NCBI GenBank assembly: GCA_047638695.1
Contig: JBLINY010000079.1
Span: 1-21,285 of the forward strand
Length of the DNA: 21,285 bases
Direction of reading: 5' to 3'
DNA from: JAHECQ01 sp047638695
Lineage (GTDB): Bacteria; Actinomycetota; Acidimicrobiia; Acidimicrobiales; SZUA-35
The notes beneath the pieces were generated by a model. It searched no databases. It saw only the letters and a list, made by a program, of their open reading frames with translations, and had not been told where the DNA came from. Of this stretch, positions 1 through 7,338 are shown piece by piece. The position numbers and the translations under genes were made by a program. Numbering within the stretch: the stretch's first letter is position 1; each line of letters opens with the position of its first letter.

Positions 1-864
1 TTCGCGGTCAGTCAGCGGGCCGAACACATTTGGGAAGGCGTGTCGTCGGCCACCACGCGAAGTCGGCCGATTATCAATACTCGCGATGAGCCGCACGCAG
101 ATGCCGAGCACTTTCGTCGACTGCACGTAATCGTCGGTGACTCGAACATGAGTGAGTACACGACCTACCTGAAAGTCGGCGCCATGGCGGTGCTGCTTCG
201 GATGGTCGAAGACCCGTCGTGTGTGCTGCGGGACATGACGCTCGAGAATCCGATCCGGGCTATTCGGGAGATCTCGCACGATCTCACGTTGCAACGCAAG
301 GTGAGATTGGCCAACGGGCGCGAAGCCTCGGCCATGGACATCCAGGGTGAGTACCTCAATCGGGCCTTGCGATACGCCGACACCAAGGGTCTCCCCGACG
401 ACGAGATGAAGGCGCTTCGCATGTGGGAGCACGTGATGACGCAGCTCGAAATCGACCCGTTCCAGCTCGACCGCGAGCTCGACTGGGTGATCAAGCACAA
501 TCTGATCGAGAACTACCGGGAGAAGCACGACCTTCCGCTCAGTCACGCTCGGGTTCAGCTGATCGATTTGCAGTACCACGATGTTCGACGGTCGAAGGGG
601 CTGTTCTACAAGCTGCAAGATCGGGACCTGGTCGATCGCACGCTTACCGACACGGAGATGCTTGATGCGATCGACACGCCGCCGCAGACGACCCGGGCCA
701 AGCTGCGAGGGGACTTCATCCGCATGGCCAAGGAACGCAAGCGCGATTACACCGTTGATTGGGTGCACCTGAAGCTCAACGATCAGGCCCAGCGGACGGT
801 GCTGTGCAAAGACCCGTTCAAGAGCGAGGACGATCGGGTAGCCAAGCTCATCCAGAGCTTGTGA
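1..864 (+). CDS. pafA: Pup--protein ligase PafA, C-terminal part (5' truncated by window edge)
   Basis: The reading frame is open from base 1, so the gene starts upstream; 287 residues remain of a family of about 450-480. PafA uses ATP to join the C-terminal glutamate of Pup to substrate lysines, marking them for the bacterial proteasome. The visible part starts SQRAEHIWEGVS and continues through TTRSRPIINTRDEPHADAE and LHVIVGDSNMSE, characteristic of the PafA/Dop glutamine-synthetase-like fold. The C-terminal stretch TVDWVHLKLNDQAQRTVLCK, followed by DPF, matches what I recall of PafA rather than the deamidase Dop. pafB follows 34 bp downstream and pafC after it, the order known in Mycobacterium tuberculosis. 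The N-terminal ATP-binding region cannot be assessed. Confidence 0.95.
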   Translation, partial: FAVSQRAEHIWEGVSSATTRSRPIINTRDEPHADAEHFRRLHVIVGDSNMSEYTTYLKVGAMAVLLRMVEDPSCVLRDMTLENPIRAIREISHDLTLQRKVRLANGREASAMDIQGEYLNRALRYADTKGLPDDEMKALRMWEHVMTQLEIDPFQLDRELDWVIKHNLIENYREKHDLPLSHARVQLIDLQYHDVRRSKGLFYKLQDRDLVDRTLTDTEMLDAIDTPPQTTRAKLRGDFIRMAKERKRDYTVDWVHLKLNDQAQRTVLCKDPFKSEDDRVAKLIQSL

Positions 865-898
865 TGACCACTCAGCTGACAACTCAGCGAAAGCATCG

Positions 899-1837
899 AT
901 GTCGAAACTCGAACGGCTGCTGAACCTCACCGCCGTCTTGCTTGACACGGCCCAGCCCCTCACAGCGGAAGAGATCCGGTCGCTCGTCGAGGGCTACCCG
1001 CCAGCCGACGCGTCGTTTCGACGCTCGTTTGAGCGGGACAAAGACGATCTGCGTTCGCTGGGTATTCCCCTGCGCATAGAAAAGGTTCCGCTCACCGATC
1101 CTCCGCTCGACGGCTATCGCATTCCTCCTGACGAGTACTACCTGCCCGACCCAGGCTTGTCGCCTGATGAGCTGGCCGCATTACATCTGGCCTCGCTCGC
1201 GGTGAAGCTCGAAGGGCTTGGGGGGACCGAGGCTGAGGCACTGTGGAAGCTGGGAGGCGTCGACCAAGAAGCAGGCGCACCTCTCGTCGAGCCACAGTTG
1301 GCCGACTTGCCCAGCGACCCAGCGCTCATCCCGATGTTCGCCGCCATTCGGGCCCGACAACAGGTCGGTTTCCTCTACAAGGGCGAGCAACGAAGGGTTG
1401 ACCCCTGGCGGCTTTCGTTTCAGCGCGGGCGTTGGTACCTGAGCGGTCACGACCACTTGCGCGGCGGCGAACGAAACTACCGCCTCGACCGAGTCGAGAA
1501 CGATGTCGAGCTCATAGCCGGCACGACATGGTCGCACCATCCGCCTCGCCAGGCCGATGGCCACACGCTCCAGGCCTGGGAGATGGGCGACGACGAGATC
1601 ACCATCGTTCGGCTGTTGGTAGACGCGGACCGGGTCGATGTCGCAGCCAGACAGCTCCCCGCCGATGTCGGCCGCGAACAACGAGCAGATGGCAGCGTCG
1701 TGTTCGACGTCCCCGTCGTGAATCGCGAGGCGTTTCGGTCGTTCGTGTTGGGATTCCTCGATTCGGCCGAGGTCCTCGAGCCGTCCGAGGTTCGCGCCGA
1801 CGTCGTCGGTTGGCTCACGGCGATGGTGGACACATGA
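899..1837 (+). CDS. pafB: WYL-domain transcriptional regulator PafB
   Basis: 312 residues. An N-terminal helix-turn-helix region (about residues 1-60, MSKLERLLNLTAVLLDT, then RRSFERDKDDLRSLGIPL) is followed by a WYL domain at about 145-205, with the signature RWYLSG at 178-183 and YRLDRVEN after it, and a C-terminal extension. In mycobacteria PafB and PafC form a heterodimer that activates the LexA-independent DNA-damage response; they are not needed for pupylation itself despite the name. The place directly after pafA and the paired WYL gene behind it identify this as pafB rather than a generic WYL regulator. The stop codon overlaps the pafC start as ATGA at 1834-1837, which suggests translational coupling. 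No strong ribosome-binding site precedes the start. Confidence 0.93.
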   Translation: MSKLERLLNLTAVLLDTAQPLTAEEIRSLVEGYPPADASFRRSFERDKDDLRSLGIPLRIEKVPLTDPPLDGYRIPPDEYYLPDPGLSPDELAALHLASLAVKLEGLGGTEAEALWKLGGVDQEAGAPLVEPQLADLPSDPALIPMFAAIRARQQVGFLYKGEQRRVDPWRLSFQRGRWYLSGHDHLRGGERNYRLDRVENDVELIAGTTWSHHPPRQADGHTLQAWEMGDDEITIVRLLVDADRVDVAARQLPADVGREQRADGSVVFDVPVVNREAFRSFVLGFLDSAEVLEPSEVRADVVGWLTAMVDT

Positions 1838-2784
1838 GCGCGACTGCGGGCGAGCGACTTCGGCTGCTGTTGGCCATGGTGCCGTGGATTGTCGCCAACC
1901 CAGGGCAGACAACAAACGACGTCGCCGGCCGCTTTGGTGTAAGCGAAGACCAGCTCATCAGGGACCTGGAAGTGGTTTGGATGGTCGGTTTGCCTCCGTA
2001 CAGCCCTGACACCCTCGTCGAGGTTGTTCTCGACGAGGGCAGAGTTTGGATCAAATACGCCGACTTCTTTTCACGCCCCCTCCAGCTGTCTCCGGCCCAA
2101 GCGCTAGCCTTGCTGGCTTCGTCTGATGCGCTGCTTTCCATGCCGGGCACCGAACCGGACGGCCCCCTGGCTCGAGCATTGGCGAAACTAGGCGAAGCGC
2201 TCGGGGTCGGGCCTGACGAAGCCATTGACGTTGATCTCGGCGCCGCTGAGGCCGGTGTACTGGCCCACCTGCGACAGGCCGCAGAAGCGGGCACCGAAGT
2301 AGATATTGCCTACTACTCGTACAATCGCGACGACCATACGCAGCGAACCATCGCTCCCTGGAGAATCACTGCATCCGGGGGAGCGTGGTACGTCGAAGGC
2401 TGGTGTCACCTGGCCAACGACGAGCGGATCTTCCGGGTCGACCGCATCGAGTCAGCGCGTCCTACCGGTGCGCTTAGCGAGAAGCGGCCCGACGGCTCCG
2501 AGCCAAGTGCGTCGGTGTTTCATCCACGCCAGGGCGATCCCCGGGTCAGTCTTCGCCTGCAAGGGCCGGCCAGATGGGTCATCGAGACCTATCCATGCGA
2601 AGAAGTTGTTCAGAACGCCGATGGCACCATTGATACAACGTTGGCCATAACGGCGACTCCTTGGCTGGAGCGCCTTCTGGTCCGGCTAGGCCCTGATGCC
2701 ACCGTGATAGCCGCTGCGGGGATGCCGGCGGCAGCGACAATGGCGTCCGATGCCGCGCACCGGATACTGGGCCGTTACAACTAG
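1834..2784 (+). CDS. pafC: WYL-domain transcriptional regulator PafC
   Basis: 316 residues, starting at the ATG inside the ATGA overlap with pafB. The frame is open upstream, but that part overlaps pafB and has no family character. A winged-helix-like N-terminus (ERLRLLLAMVPWIVANPG, then VAGRFGVSEDQLIRDLEVVW, about 7-50) is followed by a WYL domain at about 150-206, in which the motif reads AWYVEGW (184-190) with IFRVDRIES after it. Family knowledge: PafC pairs with PafB as PafBC, controlling DNA-repair genes after damage. The fixed one-to-one overlap fits a heterodimer. lepB begins 11 bp downstream on the same strand and may be co-transcribed. Confidence 0.92.
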   Translation: MSATAGERLRLLLAMVPWIVANPGQTTNDVAGRFGVSEDQLIRDLEVVWMVGLPPYSPDTLVEVVLDEGRVWIKYADFFSRPLQLSPAQALALLASSDALLSMPGTEPDGPLARALAKLGEALGVGPDEAIDVDLGAAEAGVLAHLRQAAEAGTEVDIAYYSYNRDDHTQRTIAPWRITASGGAWYVEGWCHLANDERIFRVDRIESARPTGALSEKRPDGSEPSASVFHPRQGDPRVSLRLQGPARWVIETYPCEEVVQNADGTIDTTLAITATPWLERLLVRLGPDATVIAAAGMPAAATMASDAAHRILGRYN

Positions 2785-2795
2785 GGTTCGGAATA

Positions 2796-3530
2796 ATGCC
2801 TGCCCCCACCGGCGACGACCGCTTCGTTCAAAGCTTGTCGTCGGCGTCCGATGGAGGGGGAATGCCCCAAACCTTGCCGGCCGACAACGAATTCAGCGCA
2901 CTGGGTGCTGAACTGGGTCTCGGCACTCCTCTTGAAGAGGAAGCTGCGGACACCTCGACCGAGGAGAGCGCTGAAGAGGACAACTCCGATGCCGAGGAGC
3001 CCCCCGGCTCCCCCCTTCGACAGGCGGTCGCCGAGTGGGCCATGGTGCTGGTTGGTGCCGTTTTGGTCGCACTGGTGCTACGGGCGCTGCTCTTCCAGGC
3101 CTTCTGGATTCCATCGGAGTCGATGGAGATGACACTCCAAGTCGACGATCGAGTGCTCGTCAACAAGGTCAGCTACCGCCTACACGACGTGAATCGCGGC
3201 GACGTTGTCGTGTTTGAACGCCCTGACTATGAGCAGGGTCAAATTCGAGATCTCATCAAGCGAGTGATCGGGCTTGGCGGCGATGTTGTCGAGGGTGAGG
3301 ACAACGCCATCTACATCAATGGCGAACGGTTGATCGAGCCCTACCTCTTACCGGAGACGTTCACGGGCGACTTTGGTCCGGTCGAGGTGCCGGAAGGCCA
3401 TGTTTTCATGATGGGTGACAATCGCACGCAGTCATTTGATTCGCGTTTCTTTGGAACCGTTGATACGGACAAGATCGTTGGCCGAGCCTTCGTCCTGTTC
3501 TGGCCTCTTGACCGCGTCGGTGCGCTGTAA
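2796..3530 (+). CDS. lepB: Signal peptidase I
   Basis: 244 residues from the first ATG. Type I signal peptidase cleaves signal peptides from exported proteins at the outer face of the membrane with a Ser/Lys dyad. Visible parts: a long acidic cytoplasmic N-terminus (about 1-78, rich in Glu/Asp/Ser); one membrane segment at about 81-103 (WAMVLVGAVLVALVLRALLF); the box with the catalytic serine, IPSESM (Ser109); DDRVLVNK; the lysine box DLIKRVIGLGGD (Lys155); and MGDNR with SFDSRFFG. Two starts are possible. This one lies 8 nt after TAGGGT, a possible leaderless -10. The in-frame ATG at 2862 has a strong GGAGGGGG just before it and would give 222 residues; neither changes the enzyme domain. The last codons (DRVGAL and TAA) are the first unit of a 29-bp tandem repeat. 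Confidence 0.95.
   Translation: MPAPTGDDRFVQSLSSASDGGGMPQTLPADNEFSALGAELGLGTPLEEEAADTSTEESAEEDNSDAEEPPGSPLRQAVAEWAMVLVGAVLVALVLRALLFQAFWIPSESMEMTLQVDDRVLVNKVSYRLHDVNRGDVVVFERPDYEQGQIRDLIKRVIGLGGDVVEGEDNAIYINGERLIEPYLLPETFTGDFGPVEVPEGHVFMMGDNRTQSFDSRFFGTVDTDKIVGRAFVLFWPLDRVGAL
2853..2860 (+). promoter_or_regulatory. Strong Shine-Dalgarno sequence for an alternative internal lepB start
   Basis: GGAGGGGG stands one base before the in-frame ATG at 2862, about 4 nt after the GGAGG core. It is the best ribosome-binding site near the 5' end of lepB, whereas the upstream ATG at 2796 has only AGGG. The true start of lepB may therefore be 2862, or both may be used. Confidence 0.5.
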
Positions 3531-3627
3531 CCCAGGTTGACCGCGTCGGTGCGCTGTAACCCAGGTTGACCGCGTCGGTGCGCTGTAACCCAGGTTGACC
3601 GCGTCGGTGCGCGGTAAACCAGGTCGA
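3512..3627 (+). repeat. 29-bp tandem repeat, 4 copies, overlapping the lepB stop codon
   Basis: Four adjacent 29-bp units start at 3512, 3541, 3570 and 3599. Units 1-3 are identical; unit 4 differs at three positions. Each begins CCGCGTCGGTGCGC and goes on with TGTAACCCAGGTTGA (unit 4 has GGTAAACCAGGTCGA). Unit 1 is partly coding: it holds the last lepB codons and TAA, so the array looks like duplication of the gene's own 3' end. Each of units 1-3 contains two small dyads, ACCG-cgt-CGGT and AACC-ca-GGTT. The array fills almost all the space between lepB and the convergent oxidoreductase gene, whose stop is at 3642. There are no spacers, so it is not CRISPR. Confidence 0.97.
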
Positions 3628-3641
3628 CCGAGTGCAACCAG

Positions 3642-4676
3642 CTAGCCGCGAGCGAGGTCGGCCATGAGCTGAATGGCTTCGTCCTGGTTGGTGACCACGG
3701 TGAAACCAGTGATGCCGGAGTCTGCCCAGCCCGCCCATCGTTCCTCAATTCGCTTGAGCGAGCCGTAGAGGCCGGCGTCGTCGACGTACTCGTCGGGAAT
3801 GGCATCGATCGCCTCCTGCTTGCGGCCTGCGAGGTAGAGCTCCTGGACCCGCTCGGCCACGTCTGGGTAACCCCGGTGTTTCATATGTTCGTTGTGGAAG
3901 TTCACCGATTGGTGGCCCATCCCGCCGGCATACAAGGCAATGCTTGGCTTGACCGCAGCCAGCGCGGCGCCGACATCTTCAGTGATCAGGACGGGCCCCC
4001 GTGCCTGAATCTCGAAGGTGTCCCACGACTTGCCGTTGCCGGCCCGACGGAATCCCTCCTCCACCCAGTCGCGATAGAAGTCCATTCGACCGGGGACGAA
4101 GTGCATGGGTAGCCAGCCATCGCACAGCTCAGCCGTGAGCTTCACTGTGGCTTCCGAGCCGCTGCCCATCCAGATGGGAAGCTCGCGGTTGGTGTGCATG
4201 ATCGACATCAGCGGCTTCCCTAGACCCAGCGCACCGTCGCCCGTGAAGGGCAGCTGGTACTCGCGGCCCTCGTGGGTTACCGGATCTTCGCGACGATTGA
4301 CCTTTCGCATGATCTGGATGTAGTCACGAAGACGCCAGTAGGGCTTGCCCCATGGTTCGCCGTACCAACCTTCAACGATTTGTGGACCTGAGACGCCCAG
4401 CCCGGCAATGACCCGATTGCCTCCAGCCAACGCATCGACGGTTTGCGCCTGCATGGCTGCCATCGCCGGAGCCCGGCCAGCCAGCTGCATGATGCCGGTA
4501 CCCAAACGGATTCTCTCGGTTTGCGCTGCGATCCACGCCAGCGGCGTGATGGCATCCGAGCCATAGGCCTCGGCCGTCCAGACCGAGTCATAGCCGAGCT
4601 GTTCGGCCAGTTTGATCTGATCGATGGGAATGCGCAGTTGCGATCCCGAGTAGCCAAGGGACAGTCCTAGTTTCAT
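3642..4676 (-). CDS. F420-dependent LLM-class oxidoreductase (Rv3520c-like)
   Basis: 344 residues from the ATG at 4676 (MKLGLSLGYSG), chosen because the family begins its first beta strand there; a GTG at 4721 would add 15 residues with no family character. Luciferase-like monooxygenase barrel fold: YDSVWTAEAYGSDAITPLAW, RIRLGTGIMQLAGRAP, GLGVSGPQIVEGWYG, then LPIWMGSGSEATVKLTAELC and DGWLP. These resemble, as I recall it, the mycobacterial Rv3520c family of probable coenzyme F420-dependent enzymes. The substrate is unknown. It converges with lepB across a tandem repeat and is divergent from the SDR gene at 4777, with about 100 bp between the starts, so the two redox genes may share a control region. 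No signal peptide is seen, so it is expected to be cytoplasmic. Confidence 0.88.
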   Translation of the reverse strand: MKLGLSLGYSGSQLRIPIDQIKLAEQLGYDSVWTAEAYGSDAITPLAWIAAQTERIRLGTGIMQLAGRAPAMAAMQAQTVDALAGGNRVIAGLGVSGPQIVEGWYGEPWGKPYWRLRDYIQIMRKVNRREDPVTHEGREYQLPFTGDGALGLGKPLMSIMHTNRELPIWMGSGSEATVKLTAELCDGWLPMHFVPGRMDFYRDWVEEGFRRAGNGKSWDTFEIQARGPVLITEDVGAALAAVKPSIALYAGGMGHQSVNFHNEHMKHRGYPDVAERVQELYLAGRKQEAIDAIPDEYVDDAGLYGSLKRIEERWAGWADSGITGFTVVTNQDEAIQLMADLARG

Positions 4677-4776
4677 CAGCCGAGTCTCGCGCACGTTGAT
4701 GGCTTGTGGTCGGGTCTGCACGGTTTACATCGGTCCCGTGATGTCTGCGCCAGCGATTCTCTGAAAGAGTTGGACC

Positions 4777-5535
4777 ATGGACGAGAAGTCACTCACAGGA
4801 CGAACCGCGCTCGTAACTGGAGCGCAACAGGGGATTGGTCGGGCGACGGCGCTCGCCCTAGCGGCGGCGGGCGCCTCCGTGGTGGTGAATCACTTCAACG
4901 ACCCGGCGGCTGCAGAGGAGCTGGCGCGGGAAGTCGAAGGCTTCGAGGTTGGCGCTGTCATTGTCCAGGGTGATGTGTCGAGCCGCGACGACTGCGAGAA
5001 CCTGGTTGCGGCGGGTGATGCGCTCGGGGGTGTTGACCTTCTGGTGAACAACGCCGGCATCTTTCCTCGCACACCCTTTCTCGAGCTCACTGACGCAGAT
5101 TGGGACGCGGTGATGACCACGAACCTCACGTCGACCTTCCGCTGCAGTCAGCTGGTGGCACGGCGTGTCGTAGAGGCTGGGGGCACGGGCGCCATCGTGA
5201 ACCTGGCCTCGGTTGCCGCCTATCGGCCCTCTCCTCGGGGTGCCCACTATTCGGCGAGCAAAGGGGGCATTGTTGGCTTCACCCACACTGCTGCGGTCGA
5301 GTTGGCCCCTCTCGGGGTGCGGATGAACTGCGTTGCCCCCGGTCTCGTCGATACGGCTCAGCCGAGAGACGGCATGTCCGAAGGGCAAATCGCTGACGCA
5401 AGTTCAACGGTGCCCCGAGGCCAGATGGCGACGCCCGCCGACATCGCCGACGTTGTTGTCTTCCTGCTTTCGGATGCGGCCCGGCACGTGACCGGCCAAA
5501 CGCTGCATGTGAACGGTGGTCAGTACACCGTGTGA
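4777..5535 (+). CDS. Short-chain dehydrogenase/reductase, FabG-like
   Basis: 252 residues, usual for a classical SDR. The NAD(P)-binding motif TGAQQGIG is at 14-21, NNAG at 91-94, structural Asn116, and the catalytic Ser145 with Tyr158-x3-Lys162 (YSASK). The C-terminal end VTGQTLHVNGGQY is typical of FabG-like reductases. The substrate cannot be told from sequence. The start is the first ATG with a purine-rich GAAAGAG about 11 nt upstream. It is divergent from the LLM oxidoreductase and its last 16 bases overlap the end of the convergent barstar gene. Confidence 0.93.
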   Translation: MDEKSLTGRTALVTGAQQGIGRATALALAAAGASVVVNHFNDPAAAEELAREVEGFEVGAVIVQGDVSSRDDCENLVAAGDALGGVDLLVNNAGIFPRTPFLELTDADWDAVMTTNLTSTFRCSQLVARRVVEAGGTGAIVNLASVAAYRPSPRGAHYSASKGGIVGFTHTAAVELAPLGVRMNCVAPGLVDTAQPRDGMSEGQIADASSTVPRGQMATPADIADVVVFLLSDAARHVTGQTLHVNGGQYTV

Positions 5536-5948
5536 CCGCGGACGTTGGGGAGCGGGATGACCGGGTAATCGGCAAGGCTCTCCCACACCAAATATGGCCG
5601 GCGACCCTGCCGTTGCCAATAGTCGACCGCGTCGGTGGTGATGGAGAGGAGTGTGCGGTAGACGTCCGGTGGCAACGCTCCGGTACCTCGAACAAGAAGG
5701 AGCGAGACGTCGAGATCGGTGAGGCAGTCGTAGGCCGCATCCCAGTTTCGATCGAAGTGGTCAGGGAAGTTTCCTGCTGCGGCCAAACGCTCGAGCACGC
5801 CTTCCTTCTCGGAAACGCCGGAGAGGTCGAGGTCGAGCAACGAGCTGTAGACACCGCCGAGCTGAAGCGCCGTGTCGGCGGGAAGACTGATGGCCGACCA
5901 TATGCCTGGTGCCAGACGCTGCAAGAGCAGGGGGAGAACGGAGGTCAT
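5520..5948 (-). CDS. Barstar-family ribonuclease inhibitor
   Basis: 142 residues. Barstar binds and blocks guanyl-specific RNases of the barnase/RNase Sa class inside the producing cell. The core helix reads FPDHFDRNWDAAYDCLTD (61-78) and lines up with what I recall of the barstar segment LPEYYGENLDALWDCLTG: Asp70 and Asp74 match barstar Asp35 and Asp39, which contact the RNase active site, and Tyr73 replaces Trp38. The protein is about 50 residues longer than B. amyloliquefaciens barstar, mostly at the N-terminus. Its ATG overlaps the stop of the RNase gene as ATGA (5945-5948), so inhibitor and enzyme should be made together. Its 3' end overlaps the convergent SDR gene by 16 bp. Confidence 0.87.
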   Translation of the reverse strand: MTSVLPLLLQRLAPGIWSAISLPADTALQLGGVYSSLLDLDLSGVSEKEGVLERLAAAGNFPDHFDRNWDAAYDCLTDLDVSLLLVRGTGALPPDVYRTLLSITTDAVDYWQRQGRRPYLVWESLADYPVIPLPNVRGHTVY

Positions 5949-6430
5949 GTTTCGATTTCGCGGAACGACCCGTAGTGGTCACAGGTGTAATAGAGCTCGC
6001 CGTCGGCACCAGCAACGATTCGGCGAGCACCGCGGTCGTCTGATCCTGGAGTGATCACCGTGTACTCCCGGTAGTGGCCTTGCTGGCGGTCGGGCAAGAT
6101 TCCCTCGCGGTTCTGGAACACCGAGTCGTCTCTCGAGAAGTCGTAGGGGCCGCCGGATGCGATATCGGCCAACGTGTCCAGGGCCTCGGCCGGTAGCTCA
6201 CTACGGGCGACGATCTCCAAATCGGAGAAGGGAACAAAGGTGGCCTGCTCCGCCGGACGGTTGGTCTCGGGCGGCGTTGCGACGGCGACTGCAGTTGTAG
6301 GACTCCCCGACGGGAAAACGGCGTCGGTTGCGCTCGTGTCAGATCCACCCGACTGGGCACCGATCAGGTAGAGGACGACAGCAACAATGAGGATGGTGCT
6401 AGCGGTTAGGACGGGTTTGAGTTGTTTCAC
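5945..6430 (-). CDS. Membrane-anchored or secreted guanyl-specific ribonuclease (RNase Sa/barnase family)
   Basis: 161 residues. One hydrophobic N-terminal segment (about 8-25, LTASTILIVAVVLYLIGA) is followed by a Ser/Thr/Pro/Ala-rich linker (about 27-65) and an RNase N1/T1-type domain (about 75-159). The active site is complete by comparison with RNase Sa as I recall it: FQNRE (Gln106, Arg108, Glu109) for guanine binding, catalytic Glu122 in REYTVITPG, Arg133 and Arg137 in DRGARRI, and catalytic His152 in DHYGSF. The two cysteines of the RNase Sa disulfide are absent; a lone Cys150 is present. No clear signal-peptidase or lipobox site is obvious, so anchoring and release are both possible. 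It sits between gdpD and barstar, overlapping each by 4 bp. Confidence 0.9.
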   Translation of the reverse strand: MKQLKPVLTASTILIVAVVLYLIGAQSGGSDTSATDAVFPSGSPTTAVAVATPPETNRPAEQATFVPFSDLEIVARSELPAEALDTLADIASGGPYDFSRDDSVFQNREGILPDRQQGHYREYTVITPGSDDRGARRIVAGADGELYYTCDHYGSFREIET

Positions 6431-7182
6431 GGTGTCAGGGCAGAGGCGTCGTTTGAAGACTGGTCGGGCGGGAAGAACTGATGCAGAGCTTCCGCCAATC
6501 GATCGGCGTGGTCACTGAACACCCCATCGATGCCGCTGTCGATGAGATTCGCCAGCTCTCGAGGGTGTTGCGCATCCCACCCAAGGGTGAGGCGATCGAA
6601 CCGGTGAAACATAGTGATTGATCCACCGCTCCAGTCGCCGTGGCGGAGGTTGACCGCGTCGATACCGAGATCTCGCAAGGTCGCCGCCCGTCGTTCGGGG
6701 CCCTCCTTTATCTTGCTCAGTCGAGTTGAGTCGACCAGGCGAGCGCCAGTGTGCTCCCGCCATGGCACCAGCTGGTGATAGTCGGGGTGGCAGAGCCAAA
6801 GCTGTCCCTCGGCGTCACCACCAGCGTTACGGGCTGAGCCGACGATGGCATCGAACGCTCCCGCGTCCTTGACATCGACCGACAATGGCCACTGCGTGCC
6901 CATGTGTTGGTAGAAATCATCGAGGCTGGGAATGTGCTCGGGAAGATCCTTCCGATCGATCTCTGCGATAGGGCGTTTGCGTAGCCGACCGCCGACGGTT
7001 CCGTCGTGGTCGAGCACGGCTATGCCATCGGCAGTGACCCAAATGTCGGTTTCCATACCGGTCGCGCCCAGTTTGGCTGCCAACTCGAACGATTCGAGAG
7101 TGTTGTCGGGTGCTAACGCTCGGGCTCCCCGATGTGCAAAGCCAATTGGCCGCTCCAGAAGCGGTGATAAGCGTGGTGCCAC
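6427..7182 (-). CDS. Glycerophosphodiester phosphodiesterase
   Basis: 251 residues. GDPDs split glycerophosphodiesters from lipid head-group turnover into glycerol-3-phosphate and an alcohol. Visible motifs: FAHRGARALAPDNTLESF (catalytic His17 and Arg18), METDIWVTADG (metal ligands Glu44 and Asp46), LDHDGT (second His59), and SVDVK (Lys105, with Asp where Glu is usual). The GTG start lies just before the first motif and 6 nt after TAGATT, consistent with a leaderless transcript; there is no Shine-Dalgarno sequence. No signal peptide is seen, so it is likely cytoplasmic. It leads an operon with the RNase and barstar genes, the RNase start overlapping the gdpD stop as ATGA (6427-6430). It is divergent from the zinc-ribbon gene at 7339. 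Confidence 0.9.
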   Translation of the reverse strand: MAPRLSPLLERPIGFAHRGARALAPDNTLESFELAAKLGATGMETDIWVTADGIAVLDHDGTVGGRLRKRPIAEIDRKDLPEHIPSLDDFYQHMGTQWPLSVDVKDAGAFDAIVGSARNAGGDAEGQLWLCHPDYHQLVPWREHTGARLVDSTRLSKIKEGPERRAATLRDLGIDAVNLRHGDWSGGSITMFHRFDRLTLGWDAQHPRELANLIDSGIDGVFSDHADRLAEALHQFFPPDQSSNDASALTP

Positions 7183-7188
7183 AGAAAC

Positions 7189-7194
7189 AATCTA
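7189..7194 (-). promoter_or_regulatory. Candidate -10 element for the gdpD-RNase-barstar operon
   Basis: Read on the minus strand this is TAGATT, matching TANNNT, ending 6 nt before the GTG start of gdpD. That spacing puts the transcription start on or next to the start codon, as in leaderless actinobacterial genes. No convincing -35 is visible. Confidence 0.4.
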
Positions 7195-7297
7195 GGGGTA
7201 TCCACCCCCGAGGTGAGCGAACCGACTTAACTCTCTCTTCGGGCAGGAGACAGGTTCTCTTGCCCATTCCCTTAAGAGTGACTGACCTCCTGCCGAA

Positions 7298-7309
7298 TGT
7301 ACTTGTACA
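7298..7309 (+). promoter_or_regulatory. Perfect dyad TGTAC-tt-GTACA, possible operator
   Basis: A perfect 5+5 bp inverted repeat with a 2-bp centre lies 29 bp before the start of the zinc-ribbon gene in the divergent region shared with gdpD. The position fits a repressor site, but 12 bp is short and the regulator is unknown. Confidence 0.3.
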
Positions 7310-7338
7310 CGAGGATTTGGGTAGGAGGAGCCACCTTT

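Noticed and set aside
1181..1915. 244-codon minus-strand frame opposite pafB
   Set aside because: No family features, and pafB with its WYL domain accounts for the region.
3512..3627. CRISPR array, because the unit is 29 bp
   Set aside because: Units abut with no spacers, the first overlaps lepB coding sequence, and no cas gene is near. The same holds for the 23-bp array.
5520..6430. Classical intracellular toxin-antitoxin pair
   Set aside because: The RNase has an N-terminal membrane segment and linker that point outside the cell, so barstar is better seen as protection of the producer. The order enzyme then inhibitor also fits the RNase-barstar class.
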